Origin: Lewinellaceae bacterium
GTDB lineage: Bacteria > Bacteroidota > Bacteroidia > Chitinophagales > Saprospiraceae
NCBI GenBank assembly: GCA_016711435.1
Contig: JADJSY010000088.1
Span: 1 to 64,000, forward strand
DNA length: 64,000 bases
Reading direction: 5' to 3'
In this document: in pieces, positions 56,631 to 64,000 of the stretch
Position numbering within the stretch: position 1 is the stretch's first letter
How the letters are laid out: each line of letters starts with the position of its first letter
Made by a program: the position numbers and the translations under genes
The notes under the pieces: generated by a model
The model's input: the letters and a program-made list of their open reading frames with translations, nothing else
Databases searched by the model: none
Told to the model about the DNA's origin: nothing

Positions 56631-56700
56631 GGTCTTCCGCCCTTACGAACAGCCGCCAGCCGCCGCGCGTGGTGTTTTTTCAACACCACGCGCAGAAGGT
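56631..56700. repeat. diverged half of the MITE-like element
   Basis: GGTCTTCCGCCC, GCCGCCAGCCGCCGCG and the 11-bp hairpin CGCGTGGTGTT-TTTTC-AACACCACGCG (56666-56692) repeat the end architecture of the MITE-like copies at 43881 and 50528: a GGTCTTCC end, a GCCxxCGCCG core and a hairpin with a T-rich loop. Only one end is seen. Confidence 0.5.
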
Positions 56701-56874
56701 TAATACAATACTACCTTTTCGGCCTGGTGGGGCTTAAAACAGTTTCAGTATGTCAGGCAAGTATCCAGTAAGATGTTGTATTTTTGCCGCAGACCGGAGA
56801 CATTCCGGCGGCGCTGCGTTTGGGGTTTGTTGATATGTAAACAACCTGGCAGGCATAAAAATAAAAACTGTAAC

Positions 56875-57915
56875 ATGTTCGGAAACGCGTTTTATGCATT
56901 TACAGCAATGGCTTATATTGGCTTGGCCGCAGTCAATCTCTATAAACCCAACGCCACAGGCGAGCGTTTGATGGGTTGGGGATTTATCGTATTCGGCGTA
57001 CTGGCCGCGTATGTGCTTTGCAGTTTGTTGCTTACCCTTAATCTTGCAAACAATGGAAGATTTGACTGGATTTCAGCGTCAAAAGCAACCAGAAATGTCA
57101 TCATTGGCTTCGGTTTTCTATGTTTGATGAACGGGATTGTCTTTGTTACGATGGTAAATGCAGACGCGAACGACGCGAGCACGGCCAATTGGCTGGGTCT
57201 TTTGGTAATTCGATATGGCGCAATCTGGATGCCCTTATTGATGTTGGCGCCTTTTGCCATTTTATTGAAAACCGAATGGCTCCATGCGTTTTCGCCCAAT
57301 TTATACAAGATTCCGCTGATGGTGGCCTGTTTCATCGGCTTTGCTTTTTTTGCTTTGGGCAGGGAACAATTGGGTGGTTTGTTCACCGATAAACAGGCTG
57401 TTGCAGAGAAGAAGTATCAGGAATCAATGCGCTTGATTGATTTGACGGACGATACAGCCGACCTTTTGTACTACCTATTTAAAGATGACGTGCGCGTGCG
57501 GGAAGCGGCATTGACCAAATTAAAGGCAAAGCCGAATTTGGAGTCCGAATTGCTGGACGTTTTAGGCCGCTATCAAGAAAATGGCAATTATCGTTGGGTT
57601 ATCATTTATCTGGAAGATAACACAGTCGAACACCCTGAACGATTTGTTGAGCCGTTAAATAGAATTATCAATAGAATTGCAATAGAATTCCAATACCGTC
57701 TTCAAAGTTTTAGCAACGAAAATGACTTCCTGGAGACGCTGAATGTGGATGGTATGTGCCGTGTTTTGGACACGCAATTCAAAGCGTACAAGGCTGATTT
57801 TCGCCCGAATATGATGAAGTTGTATTCGGAACTGGAAAAAGAGCCCAAACCGGAATTTTTAGCCATTCGCAACAAATACAAAGCGGTCGTCAAAAATTGG
57901 CTGGACTCAAATTAA
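56875..57915 (+). CDS. multi-pass membrane protein of unknown function
   Basis: Start at ATG 56875 (MFGNAFYAFTAMAYIGLAAV), about 346 residues; the in-frame upstream extension is non-coding in character. Five or so membrane segments in the first 165 residues (LMGWGFIVFGVLAAYVLCSL, VIIGFGFLCLMNGIVFVTMV, IWMPLLMLAPFAILL, KIPLMVACFIGFAFFAL) are followed by a cytoplasmic helical part (DVRVREAALTKLKAKPNLES, RFVEPLNRIINRIAIEFQYR). TATTTTTG at 56779-56786 fits the Bacteroidota -7 element. It is not recognised as a known family. The 12-bp spacing to the amylase frame suggests co-transcription. Confidence 0.7.
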   Translation: MFGNAFYAFTAMAYIGLAAVNLYKPNATGERLMGWGFIVFGVLAAYVLCSLLLTLNLANNGRFDWISASKATRNVIIGFGFLCLMNGIVFVTMVNADANDASTANWLGLLVIRYGAIWMPLLMLAPFAILLKTEWLHAFSPNLYKIPLMVACFIGFAFFALGREQLGGLFTDKQAVAEKKYQESMRLIDLTDDTADLLYYLFKDDVRVREAALTKLKAKPNLESELLDVLGRYQENGNYRWVIIYLEDNTVEHPERFVEPLNRIINRIAIEFQYRLQSFSNENDFLETLNVDGMCRVLDTQFKAYKADFRPNMMKLYSELEKEPKPEFLAIRNKYKAVVKNWLDSN

Positions 57916-57947
57916 AGCGTTAGAAAATGGAAAACCGAACCAAAACG

Positions 57948-59762
57948 ATGAAGAAACAAATATGTATACCTGTTCTGATAGTTCAAATCCTGTTATGCCT
58001 TACATTACCGGGTATAGCCCAAAATGATTTTACGCCCGAGTGGAGCAAAGGGATTGTATGGTATCAGATTTTCCCGGAAAGATTCAGCAACGGAGACCCG
58101 ACGAATGACCCGAAAGTAAGCGACCAAAACGGCGCCTATCCTTTTGACGACAAATCGCCGTTTGAAATCCATCCATGGACCGGCGACTGGTATCAACTGC
58201 AACCGTACGAACAGAAAAACGGAAAAGGCATCTATTACCAACTACAGCGGAGACGGTATGGCGGTGATTTGCAGGGCATCATCAACAAGCTCGATTACAT
58301 ACAATCGCTGGGCGTAAATGCCATCTATATCACGCCCATTTTCTGGTCTCCCTCCTCCCATAAATACGATGCGTTGTGTTACCATCACGTGGACCCTACT
58401 TTCGGCCCCGATCCGGAGGGAGATAAAAAAATGATGGAGAATGAAGATCCCTTGAAGCCCGAAACCTGGGTGTGGACAAAGGGCGATTTACTGGCGTTGA
58501 AACTGATTGAAGCAGTACACAAACGAAAGATGTACATCATCTTCGACGGTGTGTTTAACCACCTGGGTGTAAAGAATTTTGCCTTTCAGGATGTGGAAAA
58601 AAACCAGCAGGCATCCGCATACAAAGACTGGTTCAATATCGTCAGTTGGCGGGATAGCGTTGCAGGCACCAAGTTCGATTACAAAGGATGGTTCGGGGTA
58701 AAAACACTGCCTGAATTAAAAGAAGACAGTACCGGCATTGTTGCAGGGCCGAAACAATATATTTTCAATTCCACCATGCGCTGGATGAACCCGATGAATA
58801 AAGGCGCTGCGTATGGTATCGACGGCTGGCGGCTGGATGTGGCGTATGATGTCGGCCATCCTTTTTGGAAAGACTGGCGTAAATGGGTGCGCAGCATCAA
58901 TCCGAATGCTTACCTGACAGCCGAATTGGTTGATCCGATCGAAAAAACCAGGCCTTATTTACTGGGGGATGAATTCGACGCTACGATGAATTATAATTTC
59001 GCTTTTATCGTGCATGATTTCTTTGTGCAGGATACCAGCGCTTCCAAGGTTACCGAATTCGATCGAAAACTGAAAGAATTGCGGGAAGCGTTTGGGGAAG
59101 GTGTGGCTTTAAATATGCAAAACCTGATGAATAGCCACGATGCAACCCGTCTGGCCAGCGCCGTGGCCAACCCGGATGGTAGAAAATTCGGCGACTGGGG
59201 CAAGTATTTTAACTGGAGCCAAAAGAGCAACAATAAAAATTACAATGCAAGGAAACCGACTCCCGAACAAAGACAAAAACAAAAACTGATCGTAGCATTT
59301 CAAATGCTTTACTTAGGTTCGCCTATGTTTTTTTACGGCGATGAAGCGGGGATGTGGGGCGCCAACGACCCCGACTGCCGCAAACCGATGGTGTGGCCCG
59401 ATAAAAAGTACGACGCGGAAACGTTTAACCCCGACCAAAGTACACATAGTCCGGATGCGGTAGTATTCGATCAGGATTTATTTAACTGGTATCAAAAATT
59501 CATCGGCATACGCAGGCAATACAAGTCTGTCAGGCTGGGCGATTACACCACTTTGGCCACAGACGATGAAAAAAAGATATACGTTTTCAGCCGCAAACTT
59601 GGCAAGGAAGAAGTGATCGTTATCATTAACCGAAGCGACAAACCTTTGGTATTCACACATGCGGCATTGAAAAAGAAGAAGTATAAAAATGTGTTTACAA
59701 GCCAGTCAGCCGGGAAACAAATTAACGTGAAGGCTATGGATGTGGTGGTGCTCGGAAAATAG
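57948..59762 (+). CDS. GH13 alpha-amylase-family glycosidase (exported)
   Basis: Start at ATG 57948 (MKKQICIPVLIVQILLCLTL), giving a signal peptide; ATG 57927 is possible. The (beta/alpha)8 catalytic motifs are all visible: region I DGVFNHLG, region II GIDGWRLDVAYD with the nucleophile Asp, region III AELVD with the acid/base Glu, region IV NLMNSHD with the stabilising Asp. Nearby substrate-loop sequences (YQIFPERFSNGDPTNDP, YGGDLQGIINKLDYIQSLGV) place it near neopullulanase/cyclomaltodextrinase-type enzymes. A short C-terminal beta domain (KEEVIVIINRSDKPLVF) ends it. About 604 residues. Role: hydrolysis of alpha-glucans or maltodextrins in the periplasm. No susC/susD genes are next to it. 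Confidence 0.93.
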   Translation: MKKQICIPVLIVQILLCLTLPGIAQNDFTPEWSKGIVWYQIFPERFSNGDPTNDPKVSDQNGAYPFDDKSPFEIHPWTGDWYQLQPYEQKNGKGIYYQLQRRRYGGDLQGIINKLDYIQSLGVNAIYITPIFWSPSSHKYDALCYHHVDPTFGPDPEGDKKMMENEDPLKPETWVWTKGDLLALKLIEAVHKRKMYIIFDGVFNHLGVKNFAFQDVEKNQQASAYKDWFNIVSWRDSVAGTKFDYKGWFGVKTLPELKEDSTGIVAGPKQYIFNSTMRWMNPMNKGAAYGIDGWRLDVAYDVGHPFWKDWRKWVRSINPNAYLTAELVDPIEKTRPYLLGDEFDATMNYNFAFIVHDFFVQDTSASKVTEFDRKLKELREAFGEGVALNMQNLMNSHDATRLASAVANPDGRKFGDWGKYFNWSQKSNNKNYNARKPTPEQRQKQKLIVAFQMLYLGSPMFFYGDEAGMWGANDPDCRKPMVWPDKKYDAETFNPDQSTHSPDAVVFDQDLFNWYQKFIGIRRQYKSVRLGDYTTLATDDEKKIYVFSRKLGKEEVIVIINRSDKPLVFTHAALKKKKYKNVFTSQSAGKQINVKAMDVVVLGK

Positions 59763-59815
59763 TTATCCGTTATTAGTTATTGGTTATTAGTGGTCGTAAT
59801 CAAGCATTTACAAGG
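59762..59815. repeat. dispersed repeat, inverted copy
   Basis: AGTTATCCGTTATTAGTTAT followed by TGGTTATTAG...AATCAAGCATTTAC is the reverse complement of 61180-61232 and 28180-28232. It begins exactly at the amylase stop. Confidence 0.8.
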
Positions 59816-59871
59816 GACTTAAGCAAAAATACAGCAGTTTCTAATGTAAGATATTTGTAACTGGTTAACAT

Positions 59872-60030
59872 AGGGGCAGCGCCCCGGAAATATTTGTAGT
59901 GTTTAGTAATAGCGTGTGTACAAGAGGTGCAGCGCACCGGTAATATTATCTTGCCGGTACGCTGCACCTCACTTTTCTTGTTTTGCTATGGGCTACAAAT
60001 GTTACCGGGGCGCTGCCCCTTTGCCAACCA
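59872..60030. repeat. nested REP-like palindromes (BIME-like)
   Basis: Outer pair: AGGGGCAGCGCCCCGGAAAT / ACCGGGGCGCTGCCCCT with TTTGTAG / CTACAAA inside; inner pair: GAGGTGCAGCGCACCGGTAA (about 59921-59942) / CCGGTACGCTGCACCTC (about 59955-59971). Each arm is itself self-complementary (GGGGC-GCCCC, GGTGC-GCACC). The whole folds as a large nested hairpin between the amylase and hydrolase genes. No REP-associated transposase (RAYT) gene is present in the window. Confidence 0.8.
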
Positions 60031-60127
60031 GCCCTGAACGTCTGATTTTACGTAATTCTCTTACATTAGAAATTGCTGGCAATACTAATTTTACACAGAA
60101 ATAAGGTTCAGGAAAAAACTGATTGCA

Positions 60128-61088
60128 ATGACAGTAAAGAAAAAAGCGCTAAACAGATTTCTGGGCCTTGTAATCGGGTTATTCGTTTTAATGAATATCG
60201 TTGCATTTTTTCATGCATACAGATTTACTCATTTTTCAGAACAAGGGATAGAGAAAACTAGGAACCCCAGGGAATTGGGACTGGCGACCAAGATAAAAGT
60301 ACTATTATTGGGGATCGACAACCCGAAGCCGGTAAACCATGAACAACCGGCAAGGCCTTTTGAAACGGTTCATTTACAAAGCAGCAAGCGAATAGAATGC
60401 TGGCATATAAAAGTAGATAGCAGCAAAGGAACCGTGATCATTTTTCATGGCTTTAGTGGTAATAAAGCACGAATGCTTGATAAATCAGAGGTTTTTAATC
60501 AATTGGGATATAGCACGTTTCTGGTAGATTTTATCGGAACCGGCGGTTCGGAAGGCAACGAAACAACGATTGGATATAAAGAAGCACAAGACGTAAAAGT
60601 ATGCCTTGATTACGTAAGACAAACCAATGAAAAAACATCGTGCTTTTGGAACTTCGATGGGCGCGGCAGCCATTTTAAGAGCCTCCGAAGCATTTCAGAT
60701 CAACCCGGGCAGTGCCATTATAGAATGCCCTTTTGGATCGATGTATCAGACAACTTGCGCACGATTTGAACAAATGAACGTACCTCATTTTCCGATGGCA
60801 GGACTTCTTGTTTTTTGGGGTGGCCTGCAAAATGGATTTTGGGCTTTCTCGCATAACCCCCAGGAGTACGCCGGGAGTGTGCAATTTCCAACGTTGTTGT
60901 TATATGGAGAAAAAGATGCCGAAGTAAGTAGAAAAGAAACAGATATGATATTTAAAAATATGAATGGTAAAAAACGCCTGGCGACATTTGCATAGGCCGG
61001 ACACGAGAATTATTTGAAAAGATATGAAAAAGAATGGATCAAAGAAGTTTCGGCATTTCTACATGATAACAGGCCTGAGGACAAATAA
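60128..61088 (+). pseudogene. alpha/beta hydrolase, frame-broken with in-frame stop
   Basis: ATG at 60128; a membrane anchor (FLGLVIGLFVLMNIVAFFHA), oxyanion-type TVIIFHGFSGNKARMLDKSE, LVDFIGTGGSEGNETTIGYK, then a frame break near 60630 into GTSMGAAAILRASEAFQ, which carries the nucleophile serine (GxSxG), LLLYGEKDAEVSRKETDMIF with the acid, and AGHENYLKRYEKEW with the catalytic histidine. A TAG at 60993 interrupts the frame just before AGHENY; the frame then continues to a TAA at 61088. All three triad residues survive in the DNA. Two lesions make it a probable pseudogene unless both are sequence errors. The family is the YqkD/serine-aminopeptidase-like hydrolases; substrate unknown. Confidence 0.75.
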
Positions 61089-61177
61089 CTTTGGACGTTG
61101 CCCAGGATGTATAAGCAGCCTCAGCAAAATGTATTTGTCTATACCTAGGTGTGCAAAATCAGTTTTGATTAAATCCT

Positions 61178-61232
61178 TTGTAAATGCTTGATTATCAAAA
61201 CTGATAACCGATAACTAATAACGGATAACTAC
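61178..61232. repeat. dispersed repeat, direct copy
   Basis: AAATGCTTGATTATCAAAAC, TGATAACCGATAACTAATAA and CGGATAACTAC. Nearly identical to 28180-28232 and inverted relative to 59762-59815. The hydrolase gene is therefore flanked by inverted copies. Confidence 0.8.
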
Positions 61233-61273
61233 TTACCTTGGTTCTTCACTAAACAAACGCAAAGCCTAAAAAC

Positions 61274-61693
61274 ATGAAAAAATACCTGGTACTCACTTTA
61301 TTCATCGCAATGACCGGCGCCCGGATGCAAGCACAAACGGACGAAAAAACCCAGATCGAAACGCTTATCAAAGACTTCTATTTTGAAGGCTGGATGACGG
61401 GCGACACGGCTAAAGTCGGGAAAGCGATGCACCCGACCTGCCACCTGAAATTTTTCCGCGACAATGTTTTCAGCGACATCAGCCGGGCCGATTATTTGTC
61501 GCGTTTCAAACCGAAGGAAAAAACAGCAGGTACGGAAGGACGCATCGTATTGCTGGATGTCACCGGCAATATTGCTTCGGCAAAATGCGAACTGGAAACG
61601 CCGAAAGCGCTGTTTACTGACTATTTCAACCTGATCAAAACAAGTGAGGCCTGGTTTATTGTGGATAAGATTTCGACGCGGGTAGATAAATAG
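61274..61693 (+). CDS. exported NTF2/SnoaL-like (lumazine-binding-type) protein
   Basis: A 139-residue protein with signal peptide (MKKYLVLTLFIAMTGARMQA) and a cone-shaped NTF2-like fold: IETLIKDFYFEGWMTGDTAK, MHPTCHLKFFRDNVFSDIS, LLDVTGNIASAKCELE, DYFNLIKTSEAWFIVDKIST. It matches the putative lumazine-binding/DUF4440-like group that is very common in Bacteroidota, where the catalytic role is mostly unknown. Single gene, own upstream region composed of the dispersed repeat. Confidence 0.8.
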   Translation: MKKYLVLTLFIAMTGARMQAQTDEKTQIETLIKDFYFEGWMTGDTAKVGKAMHPTCHLKFFRDNVFSDISRADYLSRFKPKEKTAGTEGRIVLLDVTGNIASAKCELETPKALFTDYFNLIKTSEAWFIVDKISTRVDK

Positions 61694-62019
61694 TGCCAAT
61701 CTATTTCCCCAACAACCGGCTTTTTACCACCAGTATCATTGTCGCATCAGCCGTCCGTTGTACGTGGACCTGATTTGGAAAAAAGGGGCGGGATTTGAAT
61801 TACCGGCTGGAAGCGGAGGAAAGCGAACGTGTGAGATAGGCGGCGGCCATTCTGGACAGGGAAGCAATTCTGACATGAAAATATTTTTTGAAAAGTATGG
61901 TATGCGTCAATTTTCTGGTCGTTCCTATAAAAAATATTAGACCCTTGGGGTAATTCCTGTTCACGGTTTAAAACATCCGGACATTGAATGCATGATCCGG
62001 TAGTTATTAAACCTCATTT
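61694..62019. other. intergenic stretch without a supported gene
   Basis: Only short frames are open. The plus-strand piece 61758-61940 reads protein-like for about 20 residues (VDLIWKKGAGFELPAG) but has no coding character afterwards. It may be a decayed gene end. Confidence 0.4.
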
Positions 62020-62288
62020 ATGGCAACTTTACAGTAATCTATTCAATAGGTCGGCCCGGGGCACTGCTGGTCCCGGTTAGAGTTGAATTATCTATTCCGT
62101 TCTTCCAGTACAAATCGATTCCGACGGAACCTTCATCGAATTCGGCTGATATTCCGGATGTATTCCTGCAACGGTCGATTGTCCTTGATACGTTGCGCGA
62201 ATTTCTGGCAGAGGGATGTCATTACTACAAAATATATTCGGGGTTACGCAAACAAGAGTTGAGATCGTATCCCATCACCATAAAATGA
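62020..62288 (+). CDS. small hypothetical protein upstream of tail-like gene
   Basis: The plus frame 62004-62288 is open and reads VIYSIGRPGALLVPVRVEL, SIPFFQYKSIPTEPSSNSAD, IPDVFLQRSIVLDTLREFLA, EGCHYYKIYSGLRKQELRSY, ending PITIK. It lacks a start codon in frame; the ATG at 62020 (M-A-T-L) is one frame away and would require one base change in the following ACTTTACAG. The stop is 6 bp before the ATG of the large downstream gene, so they form an operon. No family recognised. Confidence 0.4.
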
Positions 62289-62294
62289 AACAAA

Positions 62295-64000
62295 ATGCCA
62301 GAACAACCCCTTCAATCCGATATTTTTAAGTTCGTGGCGCTTCGCCCGCCCGTACCCGCCTCACCGGATAACCAGGAATTAAACTATATCGTCGATACGC
62401 GCACCGCCCAGGAAACACCCGTCGGAAGGCTGCTGGCTGAACTGAATCATGCAGGCGCTGCCGAAGCGCCCGCGCACTTGCAATCAATTATTATAAACCG
62501 CGGCTATGATCTCAATTTCCCCCAATCTCAGGGCGACAGCCGGCTGAACGACCTTTTTCAGCAATTGTTTGCGGCAACAAAATCAACGTTTGACCGGGAC
62601 TTGCTCGTTCAAGACATCGAATCGATCCTGGACCAAAAAATAAGCGATTACCTGGCTGCGGATAATACCCGTGTTATGTTGAATCATCTTTGGGATCATT
62701 ATTATGCATTTCACATATTATCAAAGTGGTTGCCCGTCAACCTGGAGCAACTCACCCAGAACCTGAAAACATGGCATGTGCTGAACCTGCTACAACGCGA
62801 ATACCCCATCATGCGGGCAAAAGATTTAAAGGATGCCCTACAGGCGAAACCCCTGGTTCCTGCCATCTTTTCAATCGTACCAAAAGTTGAAACGCCGCCG
62901 CAGGAACCTCCGGTTGCGACAGGGGAAGAAACGATCAACTCCTACAAGCGGTTATGGAACGACTGGATGAATGCCTACAAGGTACTGGAAGAGGTGAAGG
63001 GCATTGAATTGGAAAATAAGTTAAGCACCCAGGTAAAACAGATCACGGTGAAAAATAGCGAAACGGGAGTTCAGGAAAAGCAGCAGTTGGCCCTGGTAAA
63101 ATCCACACTTCAGGTGAATTCGGAACAGCTGGCTGCGCTGCGTCCGGAAACCAAAACACTGCTCAATACGCTGAAAATTTCGGAAAAGAATTACCGGGCC
63201 GATGTGGCATTTCAAAAAGTGCAGGAGAATTTTGAACACCTAAACCGCCGGATAGCCACCATGACGCAGCCGCAATTTTTTGATTTTATACCCGAAGAAG
63301 CCAAATCAATTGCGGGCATAAGCGCCATCCTGTCGCCTGGCGTACGAGACCGTTTGGTTCCCGGCGTTCGCATCGAACCGGCTACCAGTATTCGCAGCGC
63401 TATAAAACCACTGGGAATCGGAGACCTCAAAATCGTTAAACAGGAGTTGACCGGATACAAGGCCGGAGAAATCGCGCACATAGAGAACGTTCTTCGGGGC
63501 GAATACAAGGAGCGCAAACACCGGGTGCTAGACCGCTCGGAAGAACTGGTAACGATCTCCCAGGAATCGGAAGAAGAAACCAGCAGAGATACGCAAACGA
63601 CGGAGCGATGAGAGTTAAAAACAGAAAGCGAAAAAACCATTCAGGAGCAAATGTCGGTGCAGGCCGGCGTGACGGTTTCGGGTTCCTACGGTATGGTGTC
63701 CTTCAGTGCATATGGCGATTTCGCCTATAACAGTTCCACTCAGGAATCGTCGCGCAATGCCTCTAATTTTGCCCGGGAGGTGGTCGACAAATCCGTTTCC
63801 CGGATACAAAAGAAGATGAAAGAGGAACGGACCAGCAAAAAACTGCATGAAGTAGAGGAACTCAATACGCATGGAATCGATAACAAACTGAATGCCGATC
63901 ATGCGGTGGGTATCTACCGCTGGGTAGATAAATTTTACAAGGCGCAGATTTACAATTACGGAAAGCGGCTGATGATGGAATTTGTGGTGCCGGAACCTGG
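62295..64000 (+). CDS. large helical protein, possibly phage-tail/injection-system related (partial, in-frame TGA)
   Basis: ATG at 62295 (MPEQPLQSDIFKFVALRPPV). Long helical N-terminal half, then a conserved-looking region YKAGEIAHIENVLRGEYKER, KHRVLDRSEELVTISQESEE, ETSRDTQTTER. A TGA at 63609-63611 follows, but the same frame stays open to the window end and reads as the direct continuation: ELKTESEKTIQEQMSVQAGV, TVSGSYGMVSFSAYGDFAYN, VVDKSVSRIQKKMKEERTSK, NTHGIDNKLNADHAVGIYRW, VDKFYKAQIYNYGKRLMMEF. I recall this phrase pattern from very large proteins encoded near contractile-injection-like loci, where a Phe stands at the TGA position; this recollection is not proof. The TGA is probably a mutation or base-call error. 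The gene is cut by the right edge. Confidence 0.6.

Overview
The window looks like a chromosomal fragment of a Bacteroidota bacterium, most likely from the Saprospiria/Chitinophagia side. The grounds are several secreted proteins with type IX secretion (T9SS) C-terminal sorting domains, a CarboxypepD/TonB-dependent receptor, a TPR histidine kinase with LytTR regulator, Bacteroidota-type promoter elements (TAnnTTTG) and moderately high GC. Gene order is ordinary chromosome broken up by accessory blocks. Many genes carry single frame breaks, in housekeeping-like and accessory genes alike, so a good part of these are probably sequence errors rather than true decay.

Layout. 1-5.3 kb: minus-strand protein-like sequence shattered into short frames (a large surface protein and an outer-membrane-barrel-like protein). 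5.5-12.7 kb: a five-gene minus-strand unit that I read as an NTPase-based conflict/surveillance system: EAD11-iSTAND-like protein, MoxR AAA+ ATPase, small membrane protein, membrane-anchored vWA-like protein, and a membrane protein ending in calcium-binding-type repeats plus an FGE/SUMF1-like domain. 12.8-26.9 kb: TlpA-like thioredoxin lipoprotein, kelch-like T9SS protein, CoA-disulfide reductase with rhodanese domain, an OB-fold-like protein, a decaheme cytochrome with membrane partner, two large surface proteins, and an FMN-dependent hydroxy-acid oxidase. 27-31.2 kb: RlpA-SPOR, IscA-type protein, a conserved membrane-anchored protein and dnaA. 31.6-43.1 kb: CotH/lamin-tail protein, then TonB receptor, TPR, HupE/UreJ and two tandem DUF4331 proteins. 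43.3-43.6 kb: tRNA-Ser(GCT) and tRNA-Pro(TGG).

43.9-50.8 kb: an accessory block bounded by two directly repeated copies (about 280 bp shared) of a hairpin-ended, MITE-like element. Inside are a DUF5615 PIN-like toxin, a tightly packed three-gene operon (TPR-HExxH protein, MazG-like pyrophosphohydrolase, GIY-YIG/DUF2075 helicase/S24 peptidase fusion), a DUF433 antitoxin with a truncated DUF5615 partner, and two unrelated 21-bp minisatellites. 50.8-53.7 kb: two-component system. 53.9-54.8 kb: diheme cytochrome c. 55.0-56.5 kb: a strikingly AT-rich overlapping three-gene unit (Cys/Trp-rich membrane protein, metzincin-type protease, small 2-TM protein). 56.9-61.7 kb: membrane protein, GH13 alpha-amylase, damaged alpha/beta hydrolase, SnoaL/NTF2-like protein. 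62-64 kb: a small protein and the start of a large coiled protein that runs off the window and contains an in-frame TGA.

Intergenic DNA is rich in repeats: long inverted repeats, nested REP-like palindromes, a dispersed 28-bp motif, 7-bp, 21-bp and 38-bp tandem repeats. No rRNA, CRISPR array, integrase or transposase gene was recognised. The best candidates for a new system are the 46-49 kb operon inside the repeat-bounded block and the 55-56.5 kb metzincin unit; the 5.5-12.7 kb cluster looks like a variant of a conflict-system class already predicted from comparative genomics.
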